Assembly: GCA_002709235.1 (NCBI GenBank) | Contig: PAQI01000005.1 | Location: forward strand, 236,463-289,833 | Length of the DNA stretch: 53,371 nt | Origin: Hirschia sp. | GTDB taxonomy: Bacteria; Pseudomonadota; Alphaproteobacteria; Caulobacterales; Hyphomonadaceae | Direction: 5' to 3' | In this document: positions 33,193 through 41,712 of the stretch, one piece after another | Numbering within the stretch: position 1 is the stretch's first letter | Layout: every line of letters begins with the position of its first letter | The notes under the pieces: generated by a model | The model's database searches: none | What the model was told of the DNA's origin: nothing | Seen by the model: only the letters and a program-made list of their open reading frames with translations | Program-made: the position numbers and the translations under genes

Positions 33193-34626
33193 TCAGTTCG
33201 CGGCGGCGATGTCTTCCAGGACCCGCTGCATGACGGCCAGTGGGGATGCGGAAATGGTCGCGCGATCATTGATGAAGAAGGAAAAGGCGAGAGTTTCACC
33301 GCTCGCGGCCTGCATATAGCCCGACAGGCCATTGGCTCCGTAGAGTGTGCCGGTCTTTGCGTGCAGCTTGCCGGAAAGAGGTGAGCCGAGAAAGCGATTC
33401 TCCAGCGTGCCGTCCTCGCCCGCCACGGCGAAGGTCTCCTCCCAGGCATCGCCCCACTCCTGATCATTCGCCCAGACCAGAAGCGCCACCACGGCACGCG
33501 GGCTCAGTCGGTTGTAGATCGACATGCCCGAGCCATCCCTGATGTCATAGCCCGCACGCGGTGCACCTGCCGTGACCATCATGGCTTCAACCTTTTCCAG
33601 CCCGTCTTCAATCGAGCCGCTGCCATCAATCCGCCCAAGCCTGCGCAAGAGCGCTTCGGCATGCATGTTCTGGCTGTCCTTGTTGATGATTGCCAGATCC
33701 TCGATCAGGGGCGGCGGGGTCAGTTGTGCCAATGGGATTGCATCATCCAGCAGCGGAAACCGTCCGCGCCACAGGCTCATGCCATCCGTGATCTCGACAT
33801 TGCGCGCTTCGAGCAGTTTCTGTAGGCGCCAGGCTGTATAGTCAGCTGGGTCGTCCAGACCGATGCGGTGGTGTCTGGCTGTGGAATCGGTCGTGATCAG
33901 CCCCGTCGCGCGAAGCCAGAGAGAGCCCGGTTCGCGGCGGATATGGATCTCGCTGTCAAACTGCGCGTCGATCGTGACCACCTCATTGCGCAGGGAATAA
34001 TAGCCGTCGGCATCGCCAAGTGAGAGTTTCGCTGGCGCGCCCAGCGTGTCGCCGGGTTCGATGGTCAGGGTGATGGCGTTGTCATTGATGTTGAGGGATG
34101 AAGCCGCAGCGCCATAGGCGCGGTCCAGATCTTCCCAGCTCCAGCCTTCCGGCCAGGTATCATCAGGAAAATAGCCGTCATAGACCATCAGCTCGCGCAG
34201 CTTGCCGAGATTGGCGGCGGCGACCGCATCGGCCAGTTCAGACAGGCAGTTGACCTCACAATCGGGGCTATCCTTCAACCGCGCATCGCCGCGCCCGACG
34301 AGCACCAGGCTGGGAACAGAATTTTCCGCGCCGGGCAGCACATAGATCGCCGCACCAGCATCAGTGTCGGGCGCATCCAGTGGCCCCATCAGATGCATGG
34401 CAGTGGCTGTTGTCGCCAGCTTGATATTGGAGGCGGGCAGGAAACGCGCATCCGGGTTGATCGAGACGATTTCCTCGCCATCCAGCGTCGTCACCAGCAG
34501 ACCATAACTTGCGCCTTCACCTTCCAGCGAAGCCATGGTCGCGGACACATTCCGTTCCATGGTGGCGCAGGCAGCGGTGAGGGCAAGGCAGGTCAACGCC
34601 AATATTCGTGACAACATTGCAGGCAT
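33193..34626 (-). CDS. dacB: D-alanyl-D-alanine carboxypeptidase/endopeptidase (PBP4, S13 family), lipoprotein
   Basis: 477 residues. A lipoprotein-type signal (MPAMLSRILALTCLALTAAC) is visible, which is less usual for PBP4, normally a soluble or loosely bound periplasmic protein. Active-site motifs: SNIK (Ser and Lys of SxxK) in FLPASNIKLATTATAMHLMG; the second motif in YDIRDGSGMSIYNRLSPRAV; and KTG in LSGKLHAKTGTLYGANG. The large domain insertion between motifs 1 and 2, typical of S13, is present (YSLRNEVVTIDAQFDSEIHI). Such enzymes trim or cleave peptidoglycan cross-links. Single gene, convergent with dksA. Confidence 0.93.
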   Translation of the reverse strand: MPAMLSRILALTCLALTAACATMERNVSATMASLEGEGASYGLLVTTLDGEEIVSINPDARFLPASNIKLATTATAMHLMGPLDAPDTDAGAAIYVLPGAENSVPSLVLVGRGDARLKDSPDCEVNCLSELADAVAAANLGKLRELMVYDGYFPDDTWPEGWSWEDLDRAYGAAASSLNINDNAITLTIEPGDTLGAPAKLSLGDADGYYSLRNEVVTIDAQFDSEIHIRREPGSLWLRATGLITTDSTARHHRIGLDDPADYTAWRLQKLLEARNVEITDGMSLWRGRFPLLDDAIPLAQLTPPPLIEDLAIINKDSQNMHAEALLRRLGRIDGSGSIEDGLEKVEAMMVTAGAPRAGYDIRDGSGMSIYNRLSPRAVVALLVWANDQEWGDAWEETFAVAGEDGTLENRFLGSPLSGKLHAKTGTLYGANGLSGYMQAASGETLAFSFFINDRATISASPLAVMQRVLEDIAAAN

Positions 34627-34715
34627 AGGGGTGTCCTCAGGGCGACTGGATGTACCGGAATCCAGCTTGCCCCGGAGGGAGGATTAGCGCAATCCCGCCC
34701 GACAGACTGTCTGCA

Positions 34716-35165
34716 TCAATGAGAGGGACCGATTTTCTTCAGGTGAAAATCTCCATCCTGGCCACCGCAATCGCATTCATCCGGACACCAGCATTCGACA
34801 TGAAAATCACCCGCTGCTGCTGTGCAGGCTGTGTCCAGCTCTCCGACCAACACGAAGGGCTCTGCGGCTACGCGCTTGTCTTCAAACCAGATGTGAAGCT
34901 CAATCGCCGTCCCGCAACGCTGTCCCGACAGGGAAATGGGACAATCGCCAGCCCCCGCTGGAAAGTCACTGGAAACACCCGAGCCCTCTATCAGGTCCGA
35001 CGTGATGGAGATGTCTGCGTTGAAGGTGAATATCGCACCGCTGGCAATGCCTTGGGTGACATCCAGTTTCCCGGTCCAATGGCCCGAAAATCTCGGATCA
35101 ATGGCAGGTTCAAGTTCGGTAACGGGTCGGTTGGCAAGGCGCGTGGTCATGGCGAAGGTCCCCAT
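34716..35165 (-). CDS. Cys-rich hypothetical protein
   Basis: 149 residues from ATG 35165, with GGAG immediately upstream. The body reads as a beta-rich domain (DPRFSGHWTGKLDVTQGIAS, AIFTFNADISITSDLIEGSG). The last 45 residues hold a Cys cluster: LDTACTAAAGDFHVECWCPD then ECDCGGQDGDF, about five Cys after two further Cys at DCPISLSGQRC. No signal peptide is evident, so Cys disulfides in the periplasm are unlikely unless another start is used; metal binding is possible. I do not recognise the family. It lies alone between dacB and flgH. Opposite-strand frames of similar length exist, but this one has the more protein-like composition and the better ribosome site. Confidence 0.6.
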   Translation of the reverse strand: MGTFAMTTRLANRPVTELEPAIDPRFSGHWTGKLDVTQGIASGAIFTFNADISITSDLIEGSGVSSDFPAGAGDCPISLSGQRCGTAIELHIWFEDKRVAAEPFVLVGELDTACTAAAGDFHVECWCPDECDCGGQDGDFHLKKIGPSH

Positions 35166-35247
35166 CTATCTCCATGAGACAGATTGAGACAGTCAAATGA
35201 GACCGCAATTTGACAGCTTTTCGATGATCTTGATCAAACCTGAAAAT

Positions 35248-36012
35248 CTAGAACGGCAGGACTGAATCCACGGCGCGTTGTCCATATCGGGCGCGCTGAA
35301 GGTCTGACAGATCCCCGCGTCCGCCATAGGCGATGCGAGCCTGGGCGATCTTGGTGTGGGCAATGGTGTTGTCTGCTGCGATGTCCTGCGGGCGGATCAC
35401 GCCGGAGACCAGCAATTGACGCACTTCATTGTTCACCAACACTTCCTGCGAGCCGCCAATTACCAGATTGCCATTGGTCAGCTTGTCAGTGATCACGGCA
35501 GCGACAGTAAGGTTGATGGTCTCTGCGCGGTTCACACTGCCGGTTCCGGAAGATGATGAGCTGGACCCGAAATCGACACCGGGCGTGATCGACACATCAC
35601 CAGGCAGATTGTTGTTCAGCATGGTATCGAGGCCCAGAAATGCATCGACATTGGCGGCCGAAGATCCGGCACGCGAACGGCTTGTGGTGTTGTTGACCTG
35701 TGCCTTGTCGGCGATCTCGATGTTCACGGTGAGGATATCACCGATCTCATCGGCGCGCTGATCATCGAAGAAAGAACGTGCACCTGTACGCCATAGCGAA
35801 TTGCCGGAGTAATTTCGCATGTCCGGTGCAGGCTGTGGCATGGAAACAGCGTGCCTTCCGACAACATCGACCGGGTTCTCGATCGGTGAAAGTTCAGGCG
35901 CGGCGACCTTGTCATTGATACCGGTCACGGCACAGGCAGAGAGCATGGCAACACCTGCGAGCCCTGCACCTGTCTTGAGTGCGGCACCTGTCTTGTTCAG
36001 GACTTTCGACAT
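35248..36012 (-). CDS. flgH: Flagellar L-ring lipoprotein FlgH
   Basis: 254 residues from ATG 36012. A lipoprotein signal ends in the lipobox LSAC (AGVAMLSACAVTG). Conserved FlgH blocks: SLWRTGARSFFDDQRADEIG, DILTVNIEIADKAQVNNTTS, GNLVIGGSQEVLVNNEVRQL and GVIRPQDIAADNTIAHTKIA. FlgH forms the outer-membrane ring of the basal body. It is the last gene of flgF-flgG-flgA-flgH, separated from flgA by 14 bases. Length and motifs are standard. Confidence 0.96.
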   Translation of the reverse strand: MSKVLNKTGAALKTGAGLAGVAMLSACAVTGINDKVAAPELSPIENPVDVVGRHAVSMPQPAPDMRNYSGNSLWRTGARSFFDDQRADEIGDILTVNIEIADKAQVNNTTSRSRAGSSAANVDAFLGLDTMLNNNLPGDVSITPGVDFGSSSSSSGTGSVNRAETINLTVAAVITDKLTNGNLVIGGSQEVLVNNEVRQLLVSGVIRPQDIAADNTIAHTKIAQARIAYGGRGDLSDLQRARYGQRAVDSVLPF

Positions 36013-36026
36013 GTTGGACTCTTTCT

Positions 36027-36797
36027 TCAAAAAGCTGCGACGCGGGCTTCACCTGAGCCGGTCGCAAGCGCATCAATGGCGCGGTTGGAATAATTGTTCA
36101 TGACACGAACCGGCTCGCCCAGCGTGGCGTCGGCAAGGGCGCGTCCGCCCACGGACAGCGTCAGTCCGCCGCTGGCATAGATCAGCGTGACAGGCTCACC
36201 CTTGCGGATCACAGAAGGTGTCTTGATGTCGGCATTGCGAAATGTGCGTCCGGCGCGAAGCGTGCGCTTGGCCTCCATGCCGACAGCATCGGCCATGTCT
36301 GCCGGGGCGCTGCTGGAGACGCGCACACCATCCTCGGGGCCTGCCCATTCCATATCGGAAGCCGTCAATATCTCACCGCGTTCGATATCGCGGGTCAGGA
36401 CAAGTGCGTGATTCTCCGATGGACGTTCAGGCAGGGCGCGCGATGTGGCGGCCGGAGCTTGTGCTGTTGGCCCGAAACTGGCGGGCTGGGCGTTTGCGAC
36501 GGCACTGGTGCGTTGAACATGGATGGGCGCGGTGCGATCATCGGAAAAGTAGACACCATTGGCGCGCGCGATCCTGGCAACATAAGCAGGGTCGAGTGCA
36601 AGCGTCTCGCCGGGGGCCGGAGAGGGGGCAACACGCACATCCGCCAGCGGTCCTGATGCCTGCGCGACATCGCCCAGCGTGATCCACGGACCAGACACGA
36701 TAGCAGGCGCGTCGGCACCTTCGGCCTGCGCTGTGGATGTCACGGCGAAGGGCAGGGTGATGCAGGCAGCAGCCAGACAGAGCGTGGCAAGTTTCAT
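36027..36797 (-). CDS. flgA: FlgA, P-ring assembly chaperone
   Basis: 256 residues. Signal peptide with cleavage near AQA-E (residue 25). N-terminal part: WITLGDVAQASGPLADVRVA and YVARIARANGVYFSDDRTAP. C-terminal SAF/ChapFlgA domain: LVLTRDIERGEILTASDMEW, RTLRAGRTFRNADIKTPSVI, RKGEPVTLIYASGGLTLSVG and LGEPVRVMNNYSNRAIDALA. It escorts FlgI in the periplasm for P-ring formation. In this operon it lies between flgG and flgH, the order found in Caulobacter relatives. Confidence 0.95.
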   Translation of the reverse strand: MKLATLCLAAACITLPFAVTSTAQAEGADAPAIVSGPWITLGDVAQASGPLADVRVAPSPAPGETLALDPAYVARIARANGVYFSDDRTAPIHVQRTSAVANAQPASFGPTAQAPAATSRALPERPSENHALVLTRDIERGEILTASDMEWAGPEDGVRVSSSAPADMADAVGMEAKRTLRAGRTFRNADIKTPSVIRKGEPVTLIYASGGLTLSVGGRALADATLGEPVRVMNNYSNRAIDALATGSGEARVAAF

Positions 36798-36826
36798 GGC
36801 GTTACGGTCCCTCAGTGATCACGACG

Positions 36827-37612
36827 CTATTTCAACTGGCTGGCGGTACGCAGCATCTCGTCGGTCGCGGTGATGATCTTGGAGTTCATTTCATAGGCAC
36901 GCTGGGCCGTGATCAGCGCGGAGATCTCGGTCACGGCATTGACGTTGGAATTTTCCAGAAAGCCCTGTTGCAGTGTGGCAAAGCCGTCTCCGCCTGGTTG
37001 GCCGAGATTGGCAGCACCGGAGGCAGCCGTTTCCAGGAACAGATTGTCTCCAATGGCATCAAGACCCGCCGGGTTGACGAAACGGGCCAACTCAATGGCA
37101 CCCACATCCTGTGGAGCCGGGTCGCCAGAAACCGTCACCTGAACAGACCCCGTGGCATTGATCGAGACGGATATCGTGTCCTGCGGAATCGCAATGCCGG
37201 GCGAGACCACAAAGCCGTCCTCGGTGACAAGCTGGCCATCGGCATTCACGGAGAAGTTCCCTGCGCGGGTATAGCCATCCGTGCCATCAGGCAGCTGGAT
37301 GACGAAATAGCCATCGCCCTGGAGTGCCAGGTCATAGCTGTTGCCGGTCTGGTTGATATTGCCCTGTTCGGTGATCCGGTAGACCGATCCGGCCTTCACG
37401 CCCGAACCCACCTGAACACCGGTCGGTACGATGGTGTTGGCGTCCGATGAGGACACGCCCATCTTTTCGACGTTCTGATAGAGCAGGTCCTGAAACTCCG
37501 CACGCTGGCGCTTGAAGCCGGTGGTGTTCATGTTCGCGATATTGTTCGCGATAACCTCCACGTTCAACTGCTGGGCCTGCATGCCTGTCGAGGCGGTGCT
37601 GAGTGCGCGCAT
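36827..37612 (-). CDS. flgG: Flagellar distal rod protein FlgG
   Basis: 261 residues, the usual size. N-terminal rod signature: MRALSTASTGMQAQQLNVEV followed by IANNIANMNTTGFKRQRAEF. The C-terminus has the matching helix GFLENSNVNAVTEISALITA QRAYEMNSK block and TATDEMLRTASQLK, which pack together in the rod. FlgG forms the distal rod passing through the P and L rings, encoded by the neighbouring genes. Its start is 24 bases after the flgF stop. Confidence 0.98.
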   Translation of the reverse strand: MRALSTASTGMQAQQLNVEVIANNIANMNTTGFKRQRAEFQDLLYQNVEKMGVSSSDANTIVPTGVQVGSGVKAGSVYRITEQGNINQTGNSYDLALQGDGYFVIQLPDGTDGYTRAGNFSVNADGQLVTEDGFVVSPGIAIPQDTISVSINATGSVQVTVSGDPAPQDVGAIELARFVNPAGLDAIGDNLFLETAASGAANLGQPGGDGFATLQQGFLENSNVNAVTEISALITAQRAYEMNSKIITATDEMLRTASQLK

Positions 37613-37636
37613 GGTGTGGTTCCTCTACGTCAAAGT

Positions 37637-38407
37637 CTAGCGCAGGCGGGCGAGCTTGGAGATCGCCTGTTCACGCATATTGTTCTGTTCACTGATCATC
37701 TTCGCCACGCTCTGATAGGTGCGCGATATGTCGATCATGCGGGTGAGTTCGAGCACGGCCTGAACATTTGAGCCTTCCAGCTGTCCTTGCTCAACGCGCA
37801 GGTTCACCGGCTCTCTTGGCTGTTCATCGGTTGCTGCCAGCAGATTGCCGCCGCGCTTTTCCAATGCTGCGGGAGTATCGAAAGCGACAATATCCAGACG
37901 TGCGATCTCGTTGTTACCCTGCATGATCGCGCCTGCTTGTGTGATCGTGACCGGGCCCAGTGCCTCGTCAATGATGATCTCGCCGCCTGCGCCTTCGACA
38001 TAGGCACCATCGCCATTGGCGGTCTGGCCCAATACGGGCAGGCCGGTGCGTGAGACCAGTCGGCCATTCTCGTCAATATTGAAACTGCCATCGCGTGTGT
38101 AGAGCGTGTCTTCGCCGACGCCACCGATGGAGAAGAAACCTTCGCCTGCAATCGCAACATCAAGCGGATTGCCGGTGCGTTCCAGCGGACCGGTGCGCAT
38201 GTCGCGCTGCAATTGCCAGCTCTCTGCGAAGGAGACGTCATTGGGCCGCTCGACCGTGGAGGCGGGGCGTTCTTCCAGCTGGCGCGCAATGACGCTCTCG
38301 ACCTTGAACCCGGTCGTGTCGACATTGGCCAGATTGTTCGCGGTCACGTCCATGCGCTGTTGCAGGAGCTTTTGCGTGGCCAAACCAATCGCGAGTGAAT
38401 TGTCCAT
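37637..38407 (-). CDS. flgF: Flagellar proximal rod protein FlgF
   Basis: 256 residues. MDNSLAIGLATQKLLQQRMD followed by VTANNLANVDTTGFKVESVI is the rod N-terminal block, and GQLEGSNVQAVLELTRMIDI near residue 210 is the C-terminal counterpart. A central beta domain (GEGFFSIGGVGEDTLYTRDG) is conserved among FlgF/FlgG. It is the first gene of the flgF-flgG-flgA-flgH operon and divergent from fliL across a 309-base gap. Structural component of the rod; it needs the flagellar export system for secretion. Confidence 0.96.
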   Translation of the reverse strand: MDNSLAIGLATQKLLQQRMDVTANNLANVDTTGFKVESVIARQLEERPASTVERPNDVSFAESWQLQRDMRTGPLERTGNPLDVAIAGEGFFSIGGVGEDTLYTRDGSFNIDENGRLVSRTGLPVLGQTANGDGAYVEGAGGEIIIDEALGPVTITQAGAIMQGNNEIARLDIVAFDTPAALEKRGGNLLAATDEQPREPVNLRVEQGQLEGSNVQAVLELTRMIDISRTYQSVAKMISEQNNMREQAISKLARLR

Positions 38408-38716
38408 CGGCGACGCTCTCTTGCGCGCTGGACAGACCCTTCCGTTTTGCCGGGGTGTGTCAGAAGATGCCGGGCAGTGCCGGGCGTCCTGTCTGGATCG
38501 CGCATTTTTCGCAATCCGGTGTCATGATCGACCTGTCAGTGCTTTTGCGACCGGTCGTTCCTACCCAGTCATGCCGTCTTGTGGTTAACGCCGTCTTGCT
38601 GAAGGGCACCTTATTTTCCTTTTTCTCACCGGCCTGCACGCCGTCTCCACCAATCATTAACGAAGTAGGTTGATTTTGCCGGGTAGTATTTGACCTGACA
38701 TGTGGACGTAAAGCCG
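38408..38716. other. Divergent control region between flgF and fliL
   Basis: This 309-base stretch must hold promoters for two flagellar operons. It has two isolated TTAA half-sites (38585-38588 and 38656-38659), but neither has a partner at the seven-base spacing of a CtrA box. I saw no GG-N10-GC sigma-54 pattern; the best trial (around 38467-38480, minus strand) has the wrong spacing. No small gene or terminator stands out. Confidence 0.5.
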
Positions 38717-39397
38717 ATGGCTGACGACAATATCGTAACCGGAGATGAAGAGGACGGCGCACCGGCCAAGAAGAAAATGGCCGGCAAGACGATGATCCTC
38801 TTCATTGTCATGCCTGCTGTTCTGATCCTCGGCGGTGGCGCTGCTGCTGTCATGATGCTTTCGGGCGGCAAGAAGGATGAAGCGCATGTTGAATCCGCTG
38901 ATGCCGGTCATGGCGAAGCTGATGCGCATGCTGCCGCAGATGATCACGGCAAGAAGGACGACCACGGCAAGAAGGATGATGGTCATGGCGAGAAGGAAAG
39001 CAGCCATGGCGGCGGAGCCGAATATGCCAACAAGGACAAGGACGGTCCCACGCGCGAGACCGGAACGCTTCAGGTCGGCGATGCGGGCGATCCCAGCTAT
39101 TACATCCTGCCGGACATATTGGTGAACCTCGCATCCCAGGAGGGCGACCGTCAGCTGTTTTTGAAGCTGAAGCTCACCCTTGAGGCCGAAGACCCTGAAA
39201 TGTTCACGGATATTCCAAAATTCCTGCCCCGTATCACCGACCAGTATCAGATGTTCCTGCGTGAATTGCGTGTGGATGATCTCAATGGATCAGCCGGTGG
39301 TGGGCGGTTGCGGATGGAATTGCTGCGCCGGATCAATCTGTCTATCGCCCCCGCACGCGTCGATGCGGTTCTCATCGAGGAAATGCTCATTCAGTAG
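38717..39397 (+). CDS. fliL: FliL with a long His/Asp-rich periplasmic linker
   Basis: 226 residues from ATG 38717; a GTG five codons upstream is possible. A short acidic cytoplasmic tail and one membrane helix (about 22-48: MAGKTMILFIVMPAVLILGG) come first. Then a low-complexity linker at about 53-105 is packed with His, Asp, Glu, Lys and Gly (DDHGKKDDHGKKDDGHGE). The conserved FliL domain follows (YYILPDILVNLASQEGDRQL, LKLKLTLEAEDPEMFTDIPK), ending RRINLSIAPARVDAVLIEEM. FliL rings surround MotAB stators and raise motor torque. The His tract is longer than in most FliL proteins. First gene of the fliL-fliM-pflI-motE-TPR operon. Confidence 0.93.
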   Translation: MADDNIVTGDEEDGAPAKKKMAGKTMILFIVMPAVLILGGGAAAVMMLSGGKKDEAHVESADAGHGEADAHAAADDHGKKDDHGKKDDGHGEKESSHGGGAEYANKDKDGPTRETGTLQVGDAGDPSYYILPDILVNLASQEGDRQLFLKLKLTLEAEDPEMFTDIPKFLPRITDQYQMFLRELRVDDLNGSAGGGRLRMELLRRINLSIAPARVDAVLIEEMLIQ

Positions 39398-39468
39398 ACC
39401 GGCACCCAGCAGACCGACACGGGGTATTGGTGGACGCAAGAATTTGAATTCAGGGACGTCAATGGATC

Positions 39469-40593
39469 ATGGCTGAAGACGAAGAGTGGAAAGCCGAAGG
39501 CGACCTCAATGAGGACATGGCCGCGGCATGGGAAGCAGAGCTCGCCAATGAGGCGGACTCTGCGTCCGATCCTGCGTCTGCGGCGCAGTCCAATTCGGTC
39601 GGCTCCGAACGCATCCTGAACCAGGACGAGATCGACTCGCTCCTGGGCTTTTCCATGGAGGAAGAGCAGGACGGCAAGGGCTCGGGTATCCGGGCCATCA
39701 TCAACTCTGCGCGGGTTTCCTATGAACGCCTGCCCATGCTTGAGGTGGTGTTCGACCGTCTTGTGCGGTTGATGACAACATCCTTGCGTAACTTCACCTC
39801 TGACAACGTTGAGGTGTCGCTCGATTCCATCGCCTCCATGCGGTTTGGCGATTATCTGAACTCGATCCCGCTACCGGCCATTCTGGCAGTGTTCCGGGCG
39901 CGCCAGCTGGATAATTACGGCCTGATCACGGTTGATTCCAACCTGATCTATTCGATTGTGGATGTGCTGCTGGGTGGACGCCGCGGAACAATCGCGATGC
40001 GGGTGGAGGGGCGGCCCTACACGACCATTGAGCGCATGCTGGTCACAAGGCTGGTGGAGGTGATCCTTGCTGATGCCAAGAAGGCCTTCAACCCACTGAC
40101 GGAGGTGGATTTCGATCTTGACCGGATCGAGACCAACCCACGATTTGCAGCGATCGCACAACCGGCCAATGCGGCCATCCTGGTGCGCCTGCGGGTCGAC
40201 ATGGAGGATCGTGGCGGCCGGTGTGAACTGATGTTGCCCTATGCGACGCTGGAACCCATCCGCAAGATGTTGTTGCAGAATTTCATGGGTGAGAAATTCG
40301 GGAACGACAATATCTGGGAAGGCCATCTGGCCACCGAATTGTGGAATGCCGAATCCAAATTGCGCGTGGTGCTCGACGAGTTCACACAGCCGCTGGGACG
40401 GATGATGAGCCTGGAAGTGGGCGATACATTGTTGATGAATGCAGCCCCCAATTCCCAGGTGTCGCTGATGTGTGGCGATGCGGCGCTGACGGAAGGCCAG
40501 ATCGGTCGCATCGGCAACAAGATAGCCATGCGGGTTGAACGTGGCCTGTCAGATCGCGCGAAGAAATTACTGCTCGAGGAGGGCGACCTATGA
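39469..40593 (+). CDS. fliM: Flagellar motor switch protein FliM
   Basis: 374 residues. An acidic N-terminal extension of about 45 residues precedes the CheY-binding motif RILNQDEIDSLLGF (about 48-61), which stands at the very N-terminus in E. coli. The CheC-like middle domain follows (INSARVSYERLPMLEVVFDR, TSLRNFTSDNVEVSLDSIAS, GDYLNSIPLPAILAVFRARQ), then the C-terminal SpoA domain (VSLMCGDAALTEGQIGRIGN). FliM is the part of the C-ring that receives phospho-CheY and sets rotation direction. The end overlaps the next start by four bases (ATGA). Confidence 0.97.
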   Translation: MAEDEEWKAEGDLNEDMAAAWEAELANEADSASDPASAAQSNSVGSERILNQDEIDSLLGFSMEEEQDGKGSGIRAIINSARVSYERLPMLEVVFDRLVRLMTTSLRNFTSDNVEVSLDSIASMRFGDYLNSIPLPAILAVFRARQLDNYGLITVDSNLIYSIVDVLLGGRRGTIAMRVEGRPYTTIERMLVTRLVEVILADAKKAFNPLTEVDFDLDRIETNPRFAAIAQPANAAILVRLRVDMEDRGGRCELMLPYATLEPIRKMLLQNFMGEKFGNDNIWEGHLATELWNAESKLRVVLDEFTQPLGRMMSLEVGDTLLMNAAPNSQVSLMCGDAALTEGQIGRIGNKIAMRVERGLSDRAKKLLLEEGDL

Positions 40594-40964
40594 CGCTGAC
40601 TGCATCGCTTGTGATGGACGTCTTTCTGGCGATCCTGCTGATAATCGCGATTGCCTATTTCTGGCGTCTGGACGGCCGCCTCAAGGCCCTGCGGTCCGGC
40701 AAGGATGGCATGCTGGAAGCCGCGAAGGAACTGAACCAGACCGTGGCTCATGCCGAGAACGCGATCAGCGGTCTGCGCCGCTCCGCCGGGGAAGTCGGCG
40801 AGACATTGCAAGGCCAGATCGACCAGGCGCGTGCCCTGGCTGAAAGTGCCGAGAAACGCAATGCTAACCGGTCGGCGTCATCATCTTCATCTGCACGTTC
40901 ATCCTATCTGGATGACGAGCCCGCACCCTCTGCAGGTGGCTTGCGTCGCCGCATGAATTACTAG
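40590..40964 (+). CDS. DUF6468 / PflI-like membrane coiled-coil protein
   Basis: 124 residues. One N-terminal membrane helix (about 5-25, TLTASLVMDVFLAILLIIAI) is followed by a coiled coil (KALRSGKDGMLEAAKELNQT, VGETLQGQIDQARALAESAE) and a Ser-rich tail ending in SAGGLRRRMNY. In Caulobacter the gene after fliL-fliM is pflI, which places the flagellum at the pole; the position and bitopic build match, so I propose homology, but the proline-rich region reported for PflI is not visible. It starts within the fliM stop (ATGA overlap) and is ten bases before motE. Confidence 0.75.
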   Translation: MTLTASLVMDVFLAILLIIAIAYFWRLDGRLKALRSGKDGMLEAAKELNQTVAHAENAISGLRRSAGEVGETLQGQIDQARALAESAEKRNANRSASSSSSARSSYLDDEPAPSAGGLRRRMNY

Positions 40965-40974
40965 GAGGCCGGAT

Positions 40975-41712
40975 ATGGCTGGAGACATTCGCCTCTTGCC
41001 GGCGCTGATGGTCATTTCCATGACCGCGCTGGGATTTCGGGCCGTTGATATCGTCGCGGCTGCTGCTGAGGCATCTGAACCGGCTGAATCCGATCACGGT
41101 AAGTCAGATGGCCATGGTGAAGCAGGCGACGGCGATCATGCTGGTGGCAATATGGACGAATATTTCGCTGACTATGGCGAGTTCGATAATGCCGATGCTG
41201 ACAATAGCGAAGCGGTATCCGCAGCACAGAACTGTGTGGCGGAAGTTGATTTTTCCACCGAAACCGGCATGTCGCAATATGAGATCCAGGTGTTGAGGTC
41301 CTTGTCGGAACGGCGGGTGGAGCTGGATAATCGCGCAGATCAGATCGATACGCGTGAGCAATTGGCGGTCGCGGCGGAAGCCAGGCTGGATGACCAGATC
41401 GCAGAACTCAAATCTCTGGAAGCCGGTGTGCAGAACCTGCTCGCCGAGATGGAGGCCAAGCGCGATGAGCGGCTTGAAGCACTGGTGAAGGTCTATGAGA
41501 CCATGAAGCCCAAGGATGCTGCCCGAATCTTCAACACGTTGGACAATGACGTGATGATGAAGGTGTCCCAGCGGATGAAATCGGCCAATCTGGCTGCCGT
41601 GATGGCGTCCATGTCGTCAGAGCGCGCCGAGGAACTGACCCGCATGCTGGCCTCGCGGGCCGAATTGCCAGCCTCTGCCGAGGAAGTCATGCAAAGGGCA
41701 AGCGCCGGTTGA
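40975..41712 (+). CDS. motE: MotE-family flagellar motility protein with His-rich tract
   Basis: 245 residues. A signal-like hydrophobic N-terminus (LLPALMVISMTALGFRAVDI) leads to a His/Asp/Glu/Gly-rich stretch at about 38-60 (SDHGKSDGHGEAGDGDHAGG), echoing the FliL linker two genes upstream. A long coiled coil follows (EIQVLRSLSERRVELDNRAD to LLAEMEAKRDERLEALVKVY). The C-terminal MgtE-N-like domain reads ETMKPKDAARIFNTLDNDVM and AVMASMSSERAEELTRMLAS. MotE helps target or stabilise MotC in rhizobia. The stop overlaps the next start (TTGA). Confidence 0.88.
   Translation: MAGDIRLLPALMVISMTALGFRAVDIVAAAAEASEPAESDHGKSDGHGEAGDGDHAGGNMDEYFADYGEFDNADADNSEAVSAAQNCVAEVDFSTETGMSQYEIQVLRSLSERRVELDNRADQIDTREQLAVAAEARLDDQIAELKSLEAGVQNLLAEMEAKRDERLEALVKVYETMKPKDAARIFNTLDNDVMMKVSQRMKSANLAAVMASMSSERAEELTRMLASRAELPASAEEVMQRASAG

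Noticed and set aside
38467-38480. Possible sigma-54 promoter before flgF (GGCAC...GGCA, minus strand)
   Set aside because: The spacing between GG and GC is nine instead of the required ten bases.
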